Shown here: in pieces, positions 35,909 to 46,885 of the stretch
Position numbering within the stretch: position 1 is the first letter of the stretch
How the letters are laid out: the number at the start of each line of letters is the position of its first letter
Source: Dastarcus helophoroides
Lineage: Eukaryota; Arthropoda; Insecta; Coleoptera; Bothrideridae
DNA length: 64,000 nucleotides
Assembly: GCA_028583605.1 (NCBI GenBank)
Contig: CM053329.1
Span: 32,264,992 to 32,328,991, forward strand
Direction: 5' to 3'
Made by a program: the position numbers and the translations under genes
Notes under the pieces: model-generated
The model's input: only the letters and a program-made list of their open reading frames with translations
What the model was told of the DNA's origin: nothing
Databases searched by the model: none

Positions 35909-36980
35909 AGAAAAAAATAAGTTGATATTGCTTATTTATTTTATATACAAATATAGATGCAGAGAACACAAATATTTATTTGGAAATATCCTGTTTAAAT
36001 GAGTTGCATTCAACAATTTTGCAAAATAAATTATTGAACTTCTTTCTTTAAATAATTAACTAGGGGCATGAAAGGTCTAACAAATTAAATTTCCAACTCA
36101 TCAATACTTCCATTATACGAAAGCGTATAAGTAAATTCCCGCGCCAAACTTTTTATTGGCAGCATTTGTTAATTTAAAGCGATTTCTATTTAGTAAAAAA
36201 TTCATGAAAAAATTTAATTTTCATGAAGCTACCTTGAAGGAAACACAGTTCGTTAAGTGGTATTAGAACATTTGGCTATAAAAGCATACTTTGAATATAG
36301 ATTAGCTTACGGTCGAACAAATCCGTTTGGTAACTTATCCGGTCTATATGTGAAGGTATGTTGAATGATAAGAAGCCCTATTTATGAGCGGGTTGTACGG
36401 ACTGGGGGAGACCAACTGGAAAATTGATCCACGTATTTTAAATGAAGCATCCTCTGATTTATCGGAATGTATATAAACGGCAACTGTGAAATAAAATATT
36501 GTTCTTTATTTTCAGGCTGTAAGCCAAAGGATTTTTTTTTGTTAGCCGCGTGAAGCGCCGAATTTTCCAATTCTTTTATGTCTTTTATTAGATTTGTTAT
36601 CGTTTTATTACATTCTCAGTTTCAAACAAATCGATTGCTCGAGAAAGCAGTAACATACTCTTAACGATTTAACTTTGATTCATCTTAGAGTGGTTTAATG
36701 AAAATATATCAATAATATTACAGGTTCTTAAATTATTTACCAACACCATCATAATGTCGGTGATCCCTAATTTACTTGTTTCGAGATTAAACCGTGTCAA
36801 GGAAATATTTAAACGAAAATGTCCGGTTATCGTAAGTGGCGTTTTAAGAAAAAGAAGAAATTAAATTTAAGACAGAAAACCACGTGATCGCACAATGTCA
36901 GCCACAGTAAATAAACTCAAAGGACATTCTGCGAAAGAAAAAAACAAACGTGCTGGCAAACTGTTAAGCAAGGGTTCGGA
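35909..36980. other. Downstream flank of gene C
   Basis: AATAAA at 36025-36030, about 120 bp past the stop, is the likely polyadenylation signal. Near 36470 a TATAAA is followed closely by AATAAA, which could be a decayed LTR, but no TG...CA ends were identified. Nothing else is recognised. Confidence 0.4.
36025..36030 (+). terminator. Polyadenylation signal of gene C
   Basis: AATAAA lies about 120 bp after the gene C stop codon, the first canonical signal on this strand. Confidence 0.5.
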
Positions 36981-36984
36981 ATGA

Positions 36985-37500
36985 CAATTCGTTTGACCAA
37001 AACCAATCCTTTCCTTGGCTAGATCAATCCTCAGATCCCTACTTAACCAAGAAATTTATCGTAAACACAAAGCCCGATGGGCATCAATAACAACATGCCG
37101 ACAGACTCATTAGAATGCGTGCAGGGAAAATGCAAAACTATGCCTACAACTTTTAAGAAATAACATCAGGAAACTTGTAGGGGTTTGGACAGGTCACTGT
37201 CGATTAAACACACCTCCACAAAATAAGAATTATAAACGACTTGAGTTGTAGAGGGTGCTTAGAAGAAGATGAGAGTGTTGATCACGTGATGTATCTCTGC
37301 CCGGCAGAAGCATTAGTCAGAGGATCCACGCTGGGGGACTTCTGGCCTAGTGTGGCCTGTTTGAGAGAGGCGCATCCAAGGTATGTTTTTCAGTTTCTTA
37401 ACAAGGTTGGGTGGCTGAATGAATAACCAAGGACACATCAACCACGGGGATAGCGCAATGGGCTCGTAAGGAGTGGCCTAAATGCTGGCCTAAACTCTAG
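36985..37500 (+). mobile_element. LINE C-terminal remnant (inverted partner 1)
   Basis: Broken frames read like the end of an insect LINE with an RNase-H-like region: ARWASITTCRQT, then VWTGHCRLNTPP, then CRGCLEEDESVDHVMYLCP (a C-x2-C...H...C cluster) and GDFWPSVACLREAHP at 37241-37426. The same sequence occurs inverted at 49950-50420. It is not functional. Confidence 0.75.
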
Positions 37501-38405
37501 GCAAGTCACCTCAAATCCAGAATTCAGAATCCAGTAGATAAACTCTTTTGAAAAATAATGTTTACTACGAAAGATGCAACCCAATAAAATCCCTTGTCTA
37601 TGTCATTATGCTGATCGAATGCTTTGTATTTCTGCTAAAAGATATGCTTCAAAAATTTATCCTCTGTTACGGAAAAGCCACAAATTTATCGATCCCTTCC
37701 GTTTTAGAAGAAGTAACATCTTAAAGAAGAAGACATTATTTTTGTGCAACTAGGTGTAAATTATTGGTAGTTTGTAGTCTAAAGAAAGTAAACAGTGGCA
37801 ACAGAAAACAACCTGAAGTCCACTTCCATTGTTTTATGCAGTCGTCACCTATTAGAGCCATTTTTTCACCAGAGTTCTACAAAGCTTGTTGTTGGCTACC
37901 TAAGTATTGTCTTATCTTTCGTTTGAAGGTAAGCGAATTAGTGTAAGTTACCACTGAGGCTCCGAAACCCAGTCTGCAGCATACAAGGATTTTTCTACCA
38001 GGAACAAATGCATTAAGCAATTTAAGGAGAGTTTTTTATAACACTTTTATTTTGTCATTCACTGTTTACTAGCCCTTTCTCTGCCACTTGTTTCTTCCAC
38101 AAATTTAGATTTAAGCTACCTTCTGTTAAGGATTGACAATGTCTTGTAGATTGCCCCAAGTACCGATATAGTTGGATCTTAATTTGTCAATCGCTGTTTA
38201 TGACTTAACACCAAAAGACCCTTAAAACTATTTTTTGATTTAAACTATAATAAACTAAGTAATAAGAATATTCTAAAGTTTCAACATTTCTTTCGTCCGA
38301 GTATTCTGTGCATACACACTTTTAACTAATTTTTTCCCAATCCCAAAGCCTATTGCATATTTCCAGAACTAAAAATATGTATCATCATATATGCATACCA
38401 TATTA
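37501..38405. other. Intergenic, no gene recognised
   Basis: The + strand frame 37764-37946 has no domain. No RNA gene or repeat is visible. It holds the 3' flank of the - strand serine-protease homologue. Confidence 0.4.
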
Positions 38406-39350
38406 TTATATTTGACAAAATGATATCAGTAGAAGTAAAAAGTATTTCAATAAGTATAAAATTAATAAATTCCAAAGTGCTTCTTGTGGTGAATTTTTGG
38501 AGGAAACATTTTCAATGCTCCTTTCCACTTTCTTAAGTCCAACGCTATTCCAAATATAAGTAACATACCAATCAATTTTCACATAGTACACCAGAGGTAC
38601 TCCCCTATAACAAGCATCCTTCTGGGATAGTATGGCATACTGAAAATGTTGCCACGTAAGCGGCATTCCCAAGTCTCCAGCGCAATCATGCGTATCCAAG
38701 GCACATATTTCATCATTTAGGAGCGTTCTCTTTAAACCTTTCCGACAATGAAGCAAAGAAGCCACCTGGGTCTCATAACATTCCAACGTTAGAAGTTTGT
38801 TTGCTTTTGCTTTGAAATCTTCGTGACCAAGGGTCCTACTCCAAGCAATTACAGTGCATCTGGAATTCTTAGTCTTCAAAAACTCATAGGACTTGGATTG
38901 CATAGGTAGCTTAACGTAGTCTACAAATGGGCTTTGAATGAACTCTTGTCTGGTATTTATTAGACCTATGTTGTGCTCGTGAGTAATGAGGTCATAATCG
39001 TTGTAAATAATTATGTGTCTTGCCCTTGATCTTTGGATATAAGATGAGTTCTCGTTGCGACCGGCCAATACGAAAATAATTTCAGGAGATTCTATGTAAG
39101 GTTCCACGCAAAATGCTGACGATAAAACCCATGACGATTGAATAAGTGAACCGGCACATCGATAACGAAATCGACCGCTGGTGGTTTTCTTCCAGATTTC
39201 AATCAAAAATGGGAATTTTTTTAATGTGCAATCTTTGTCACAATCGTAATAATCATATATAGCTCCCCCAATACATAATGGTAAATAGTTTATGGAATAT
39301 ATAAATAGAAGTGTATACAAATGCCGTGACAAGTACATGACATGTGTCAA
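38406..39350 (-). CDS. Serine protease homologue (pseudoprotease), membrane-anchored
   Basis: An intact 314-residue, one-exon frame of the chymotrypsin (S1) fold. It has a hydrophobic signal-like N-terminus (residues 11-28), a core of about 46-275, and a strongly hydrophobic C-terminus (about 291-313) that would anchor it to the membrane or guide lipid anchoring. The fold is shown by CAGSLIQSSWVLSSAFC (usual CGGSLI..WVLTAAHC), NIGLI (usual DIALL) and CAGDLGMPL (usual GDSGGPL). The catalytic triad is gone: His is Phe80, Asp is Asn127, Ser is Leu227. Cysteines 65 and 81 for the His-loop disulfide remain. There is no clear activation cleavage motif (R/K-IVGG), so it is unlikely to be processed as a zymogen. 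Insect serine-protease homologues often act as cofactors or binding proteins, but a role here is inference. It is not related to its neighbours. Confidence 0.85.
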   Translation of the reverse strand: MTHVMYLSRHLYTLLFIYSINYLPLCIGGAIYDYYDCDKDCTLKKFPFLIEIWKKTTSGRFRYRCAGSLIQSSWVLSSAFCVEPYIESPEIIFVLAGRNENSSYIQRSRARHIIIYNDYDLITHEHNIGLINTRQEFIQSPFVDYVKLPMQSKSYEFLKTKNSRCTVIAWSRTLGHEDFKAKANKLLTLECYETQVASLLHCRKGLKRTLLNDEICALDTHDCAGDLGMPLTWQHFQYAILSQKDACYRGVPLVYYVKIDWYVTYIWNSVGLKKVERSIENVSSKNSPQEALWNLLILYLLKYFLLLLISFCQI

Positions 39351-40190
39351 AATATATCCTCATTCGGCACTTTTGAACTCAATGTGCTAACAACAAAATA
39401 GGATTTAATATGTCAAATACTACAGTTTCGAGAAATTTCGGAATGTATGGTTTGGAGTTTTCATAATTATTTTTGTAGGATAACAAATTGCACACTTATT
39501 GAAAAAAGAATATTTTGCCTTTTGCTATTTTTAATTAATGGTATTAAAATATTTGAGTGTACGATTTAAAATCTACTGTTACTCTCGATGACTTTTTTTA
39601 AAGAAATGATTTTTGATATATTCGCAGAACTCAGAGATTTTTCTTGGGTTTTATTACGGATTTGAACTTCTGATTTGGAGAATGATCAATGTTCAGAATG
39701 CATCTATTACATCGACGTTGATTTATAGAGTATCAGAATATAGAGAACCAAAGCCAAATTTCCTAATTTCCTTTTTATTCATAAATTCACGATAAAAACA
39801 ATATATTTTAGCATTTGTAATTTCAAGCAACATTTTTAATTAATTTTTTCCAACAGTATCAGTTTATTATTGCCCATTTTATGAAATTTCACACCCTGTA
39901 ATAAAAATGAAGAAAAGATTGTCATTTTCAATTTTAAGGGCTTCTGCTTGTAATTAGGAAATTAAACTTTAAATATTTTTTGTTTTAAATTATGATTATT
40001 CTAATTATTCTATTCTGTCTTTTGTAAATTTCGATATTTTTTTTACAAACATCAAATGTTTTTCAAACTTTTTTGCTGTTCATTTTTTTATGAATCTAAA
40101 AATGAGTTACAATATGATTTAGGCGTTTGTGTTTGAATTTCACCTTAATTCTCCTAGATCCGTGTTTATGTACATTGTACTTCTTTTTGT
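39351..40190. other. Upstream flank of the protease homologue
   Basis: AT-rich DNA with no coding exon or repeat that I recognise. It should contain the promoter of the - strand gene. Confidence 0.4.
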
Positions 40191-40300
40191 TTGAAATACA
40201 GAACGTGTCCCTTGAAACCAAGAAAGATTAAAAAACACAACAAAGATTGCTCTAACGCATTTCGACAGCCAATATGTGATCTTCAGAGAGATACTCAGAG
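40191..40300. mobile_element. MITE family M1, half copy
   Basis: Only the left half is present: TTGAAATACAGAACGTGTCC, CTTGAAACCAAGAAAGATT, AAAAAACACAACAAAG, then GCTCTAACGCATTTCGA. The right inverted end is missing. The sequence runs into T-rich repeat DNA. Confidence 0.75.
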
Positions 40301-41560
40301 ATACTTGTTTGTTTCTTAAATCGATTTTAAACTAGAAATTTCGACTTTGTACCAAAAATTTTTACTTTTTTCGGAAACTACTTTCTTTCTATAGAAATTG
40401 TGTGCATTTTTTGTCTTTTTTTTGGAAAAAATTTTCATTTCGACTCAATTTGGGCACGTAGATTTTTTCTAAAAATTTCAAGATAAATTTTGATAAGCAA
40501 TAAAAATACATAATGCATACTTCCAAAATTTGAAAAAAAGTAATTAATGAAAATATCAATATGAACTATTGAGAGTTAAAATTTAAATAACTAAATAAAA
40601 CATTCTTATGGATTTTTTTTAATTTATTTCTTTCCGATAAATTTTATCTTTTTTCAAAATTTCGAATTTATTTTTGATTGTTGTTATTATTTTTTTACAT
40701 TTTGAACCTAACAAACCTAAATGTAGACTTCAACTAAAAATATTTATTCTTTGAGAGAATTGTTGTCGTTTTTGTCCTCAAATTTGGTGTAATAATTTTC
40801 TCTTCGATCACTTTCACATTGTTAGAATAAATAATACTTCTGTGTTATTTAATGTTTATTTTTTCTAAAGGTTAAATTATTTCCGCAATTTTGACATTCA
40901 TGTCTTTAATTCGCAATGTTGCTTTTTTAAAATGTTAACTTTTTCATAATTTAAAGCTTACACTCAAAATTTCGACCATGAACTTTTTTAAATGAATTAC
41001 AATTTTTTGGAAACTTCGCCTCTTCTCTTATAATTGTTGCTTTGCACTTTCAGTTTACACCATTTTCCCCTGAAAATTCGAATAAACTCCCCCCTTCTCT
41101 CAAAATTTAAACTTTTAAAGATAAGTTATTCTATTTTTGAAATTTCGAACATAATTTCAAAATTTCCATTTTTCATGATTCAAGATTAAAGTTGATGCGG
41201 CGTTCTTCAGAAAGTTTGCTTTCTTTCTCTAATTTAATTAGTAAACTTAAAATTTTTTTCATTACTTTCGAGTTATTTCAAAATTTTGTTTTTAATTTGG
41301 AAATTTTAACATTTTTATGAAAATATTACTGTGTACTTAATATTTTTCCATTCTCTTTTTTAAAATCTGAAGATTTATTTTATACACACATTTTTTTATC
41401 CGTAATGTCAATATTTCTATTCAAAAATATTCTTTTTATACATTATTATTTTTCTCAAATTTCGACTTTAATTTTAGACTCTGACTTTCATTTCGATATT
41501 TAAAATTTCGACTTTAACGCGAAATTTAAGTTGAAACTCAAATCATAAATTTTCATAACG
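40300..41560 (-). repeat. T-rich quasi-periodic repeat tract
   Basis: This is built of TTTCGACTTT, AAATTTCGAC and AATTTTTCAT words, the reverse-strand form of the A-rich elements at 12045 and 58950. No coding frame is seen. Its ends are not sharp enough to define the element. Confidence 0.5.
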
Positions 41561-43317
41561 TTTAGCACAATCGGTAACTTACCAATCAATGCACTTAATA
41601 GAAATGTTAGCTCTACTCCAACTCTTTTTGTTCAAATAAATTTTTGTGCTAATGTTACTTTCTTTATGTAGATTTTTAAAACGTGTGTAGAAGATCTGTA
41701 TACACATCAGGCTATAAAAAACCGTAAATTCAATCGGAACGTTAAGAAACCAATTCGAATTTCTGCTTGTAACAGAAAGAAGATATTCAGAGGTTTACGC
41801 AATCTTCGGACAATTAAATAATGGCTTAGACTTATGCTATATTTATGCCACTTACATTAACAGCACTCTAGGATCCCTAAGTTGTAATCCGCGTGCACGA
41901 AAAAAGCAGTCAAATTCAAAAACAAAAATACAGGCGCTATAGAGCTTTAGTGGTGGAGCTCCAGAAGCATATTAGGAGCCGAAATATAAGAGAACGACTC
42001 CTTGCTAACAGATTATGTTCCCCTACTTCTGGTGGCGTGCGGCTCATAGGAAAGCTGGCCTACAGTCATAATCAGAGACTAAATAGACTGAACCTAACAC
42101 GGTAAGCGGTGAAGCCAGTTGAAAGCCTGGTGAAAGCCTAGCTCCATCTAGCTCGCAATGCCCTCTTATTTTTTGACAGACCTTTGCGAAGATAACATCG
42201 GTTTTTTTTAAAGAAAATGGACTGTAAATATGGGGAAGTGTATTGTGGATCATTGTTGAAACCTCAGTGAACACATTAGTAAAGGAAAATCAAGAGTTTC
42301 ATTCTTTGGGTAGGTAAAAATAAAATATATAAATATTCAATTATCGGCGTGCGCGCGTCGCCATTTCACTGCAATCATAACGTGTTTACAGCACCGGCTT
42401 AACAATATTGTACACAGGCGTCGCGTATTGAAAGAAAATTATTTTATTATTAAACCAAGATGTCTTTGAAAATAGTTCTCCAGAACTTTTACCAAAAAGC
42501 ACTTATAAAAATTATCCTATTGGTCCAAAAGCCCCTAATTCTAAGTTTCATCTAAATCGTTAGAACCGTTACGCGGCAAGTTTCGTATTTATAAATTTTA
42601 CTTAATCCGACCATATCAAAGAGTAGTGGAATGCACCTCCCCACTGCCCCGGATTTTAGCTTCAACTGTACGCATGAGATAACATTGAAACGTTCAGTCT
42701 ACTTAGTCTCTGGTCATAATGGTCTTCAGTTTTATGTGTCATGCTTGAATGTACTAATATTTACACAATAGTAATGATGGTGGTGGTGACGATGGTGGGT
42801 ACCATTGCACGTTGCATATTGTCATCCATATTCACAAAACAACATATTTTAACATCGATGTTGAAGTATGTAAAATATAGGTTAGTAGGTTTGGGAACAA
42901 ATCATCAATTAATCTTTAATATTGGCAAAATGGAATAGAACCTTAAATCTTTGTAATAATAAAGATTTAATATTCGTTGCCTTTGTTATGTGTCTAATCT
43001 AACCTGATCAGTTTGGCAAGCAAAATCAATTTTAAGGAAAGACGAAATTTTAAATTCGAACTTTTAAGATACTCAAAGTGTTGAGGTTAAAATAAAAATT
43101 TGTGGCAATAACCTTAACCTTTGATAGAAACGGAACTTTTAACATTTTGGATTTAAAATGCAAATTTAGAGAAAGTTGAAATTTCTTATATTCTTGCAAA
43201 AATTTATCTTTACACCGAAACGATTTATTTTTGCTATTAAAGTTTCTTTTAAACTTGAATTATTAGAATTTTCAGTAAACATTTGTATTTATGTTTATTA
43301 ATTTTATTTAACGTTTC
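41560..43317. other. Intergenic, no gene recognised
   Basis: Short frames such as 41893-42105 (basic, arginine-rich, 70 residues) show no known domain. CpG-bearing DNA near 42344-42430 has no assigned function. No RNA gene was found. Confidence 0.35.
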
Positions 43318-43640
43318 TGCACTGCTGACGAGCTCAAACGAGAGCAAAACATCGATGTCCAGTGCTACATCCTTTTTTAATTTTTTATATTTTTATATTT
43401 TCATAATTTATCAAAAAGCAAATTTTTTTCATATCTAATTTTGGTCTTCTATTTTTCATTTTTTCCTATTCTATGTAAAATAAACTAAGCTAGTTTTTGT
43501 CAACCGTCATGACATGACGTTTTAAATAAATTTAGATATCGCGTCATATTTCAAAAACTGTTTTAGAATATTGTCAACAAACAATAAAAATTTAAATATT
43601 ACCAAAATGGGTCGTAGAAATGTTGAATAAAATTAATTAA
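43318..43640 (+). repeat. Dispersed repeat, copy 2
   Basis: A diverged match to 1020-1345 in the same orientation, with the conserved block CACTGCTGACGAGCTCAAAC then ATCGATGTCCAGTGCTACA and the shared downstream order. AT-rich repeat DNA follows to about 44170. Confidence 0.75.
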
Positions 43641-44189
43641 CATAAATGTTTTCGACCAATATGAGTCCACCATGTATTTAGTTTGTAAAATCATTTTGGT
43701 TTTTAGGATTATAGTGGTTTTTAAAATTAAATATTAAAGTTAAAATGTAAAAACCAAAATACTTAAAATTTTAAGTTTTAACTGAAAAAAAAATTTTAAA
43801 ATTTTGATGTAACACTTGAAATTAAAAACGATTTTTATAAACTTGTTGAAGATTTCAAATTTGTCTAGAAATTTTAATATTAATTTTTAATTTTTTCAAA
43901 ATGCTTCTACTTAGGAGTCAAAATATTTAACCTAAAGGTAAAATTTCTAAGAACAACTAGTAATACTTTGACGAAAATTGAAATCCTGGAATTGTCGCCA
44001 AATTACGGATCACAATTAAAAATATTTCGAAAAATGTAAAATATTGGTAAAAAATTAAAACTAACAAAAAATGTCATGTATAAATAAAGAATTTCAATAA
44101 AAAATCAAAATGTCTCTTTGATTAAAACCAAAATTAAAATTTGACAATTTTTTTTGGCAATTTTTCTATATCGAGATTCTTTCAGGCTG

Positions 44190-45600
44190 TCCCTATAAAA
44201 GGTAAAAAGGAATCTGGCTAGCAACTATCGCCCTATCTCTTTAATTTCCGTTATATTCAAAGTGATGAAAAAGGTTATCAACATCGAGATTCTCAAATAT
44301 CTGGAAGAGAATAGAATCATCTCGGACAGGCAATATGGTTTTAGACAACAACGCTCGACTGACAATCTACGAGCATTCATATCTGTAACTCAGCTATGGA
44401 AAAACATGGTGAGGCTAGGATTGTGGCATTGGATATTTCGAAGGCCTTTAACAGAGTCTGACACCGATCTCTTCTTTCCAAATTAACATTTTGTGGTATT
44501 CCTCCTGAACTCTATTATTTGATATCCAATTTTCTCGTTGACAGATCTCTTCAGGTCGTCGTCGATGGCATCTCATCCAAGACATTTGCCATTAATGCAG
44601 GGGTGCCTCAGGGGTCTGTCAGGTCTCCTACTCTGCTTTTGTTACACATAAACGATCTCTTAGCTTCAACTTCCAATGCTATATACAGCTACGCAGCTAA
44701 AAGTAGTCTAGTGTCACCTTTTTTCTCAGACAAAATGTTCGTCGGTGCTTTAGATCGACTAAGGAAACAGCAGGTAGTGATAATTAGTCGGGATCCTGAA
44801 ATCATTCTGAAATTAAATAAGAAAAATCTGGTCGACTGCAATGCTTCAAAAACGCAGGCCACGGTTTTCTCTAAGAAAACATCAAGGAATCATGCGACAA
44901 ACATACTAATGGACGGTAACATTTTTCCCATGAGCTTAAATCTATCTGTCTTAGGAGTGAATGTAAGCACTTACTTCTCTTGGGACGATTATGTGAGCGC
45001 CATTGCCAAATCCGCCTATTAGAAGCTAGGCTTCCCTTTTAGAGCTGAAAAGTACTTTACAACTCATCAGCTACTCACAATATAAAAAGCAATATATAAG
45101 GCCAACCCCAAAATACTGTTCTCATGTTTAAAATTCAGCCCCAAAGCACACTTTAGCTTCTTTAAATTCAATTCTAAGGAGAGCGATTCACTTAATTGAT
45201 GATGAGAGTTTGACCGATTTCCTTGAAACACTAGAGCACAGGCCTATGGTTGTGACTTGTTTCTTCTCTACAAGTACTATCATGGAAGATTCCCACAAAA
45301 ACAAATAGAATTGATCTTCCAAGAGCAAGGTTCCTAAGGCATACAAGACAGTCAAAGGCAGCGAATTCCTGGGCGGTCCAGCTTGACATAGTGAGGATTT
45401 CTGTCTACAAAGACCATTGTTTCTATAGAACTTTCAAGCTATGGAGCTCGTTACTGAAAGGATTTTTTGTCAAAAATTATAACCTATTCTTGTTTAAGAA
45501 GGGGGTTTATCGTCATTTATTCTTGTTTTGCGCATCCTGCTCGCAGTACTTTGAAGGCATAATGGGGTTACCCTTTGCGGGTAAATTAAACTTTAAAAAA
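44190..45600 (+). mobile_element. LINE remnant, Jockey-like RT
   Basis: It begins in the RT domain with SNYRPISLISV-like sequence and DRQYGFRQQRSTDNL. It continues with FLVDRSLQVVVDG, NAGVPQGSVRSPTLL, and YSYAAKSSL where the catalytic YADD should be, so both aspartates are lost. The C-terminus at 45391-45595 has LWSSLLKGFFVKNYNLFLFK, matching the usual end of Jockey-type proteins. It is 5' truncated and frame-broken near 44400-44520 and 45020. Confidence 0.87.
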
Positions 45601-45649
45601 ATAATTTTAATTCAAAAATTAAAAGTTTTCACATTTAAATAGTGGAAAC

Positions 45650-46620
45650 TAAAAAATAATGCTAAGTAAATAAAATTCTCATTTTCCAATTTTGAATAAA
45701 AATATCGAAAATTCAATATTATTTCCAGAACTTTAAAAAAATTATAAATTTGTTGAAAATTGTTTCGACTTTCCTCTAAAAAGTTTATTTTTCTCTTAAC
45801 AAAATTTTTTTTAGAAATTCTAAAAGTTTTAGTTCCGTTTTAAATTTTGACCTAAAAAGCCAAAAGAAAACAAGAAATAAAAAAAAAACGAAAATGTGAA
45901 TCTGTCTCTTAGAATTTCTGCTTTTTTCTCAAAATTTTAACTTTGTTTAAACTTGTTCTTTATAAAGACAAAATTTAAAAAAGTGGAAATTCATACGCCA
46001 AATTTAAAGCGGAAAAAAGTCAGAATTTATTGAGAAAAATCCAAAAATGTTTATAATGAAAATATTATTTTTTTAAAATTTTGATGCATTATTGTGCACA
46101 CTGGGTTTTTATTTTTCTGTTATTTAATTTAAACTAAACATTATTACCTTTTTCTCAAAAGTCCAAATGAAAAGTTAAAAATTCGATTCAATAATTTTTA
46201 AAAATGTTTCTTAAAATTTGTTAATTAATCTTGATATTTTGACTTTATCACGATCTTTAAATTGTAATGTTGAAAAAGAAGTAATTCTAAAGTTAAACTT
46301 TATAAATAATTCGGGATATTGAAGAAAAATGAAATATCCAAAAATATGCGCAAGAATGATCATAAGCCCTTTCCTATCTTTTAAGGTTTTTGGAATTTTC
46401 AAATTGAATTTTAAAAATTAGATATAAAATTCCAAAGGTTCTTTCTTTTTTCTTAAAATTTTGACCTTAAATTTAAAATATAAATGAATAATTAATTAAG
46501 AATTCCAATCCTAAATTTGGTATTCCTAAGGAAAGACCAAATTTTCAAAGGAAAATCAAAATTTCGGTATCGACTTCCCCATTTCTAAAAAGTACGATAC
46601 AGGACGGTTATTTACAGATA
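45650..46620. repeat. AT-rich tract upstream of the receptor gene
   Basis: AAATTTTGAC-type repeat DNA like the other quasi-periodic tracts. No coding exon is seen. Confidence 0.4.
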
Positions 46621-46885
46621 TTTCATGCCGAGTGAGTAGTCCAAATCCTTGAGAATATTTTTTAATGATTAAATAATAAATATGTATTTTTTATATGAAG
46701 ACTTTATAATATTTATTTAGCAAAAAGCAAAACCCCATTCTAGCACCATTAACACACTATTTTGTTATATTTGGATTATGAAGTAAAATAAACAAAGTAA
46801 GTCAACATACTTTACTAGAATACTCCCCAAATTGCTTCGTGTTACTTTTAAGCCTCGATATTTTATGAGTTACTCAGCTTGCATA

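Noticed and set aside
36460..36520. TATAAA followed by AATAAA, possible LTR
   Set aside because: No TG...CA ends or second copy were found.
38406..39350. Active trypsin or chymotrypsin
   Set aside because: All three catalytic residues are replaced and no zymogen cleavage site is present.
41893..42105. Arginine-rich 70-codon frame
   Set aside because: Short, no known domain and no flanking gene structure.
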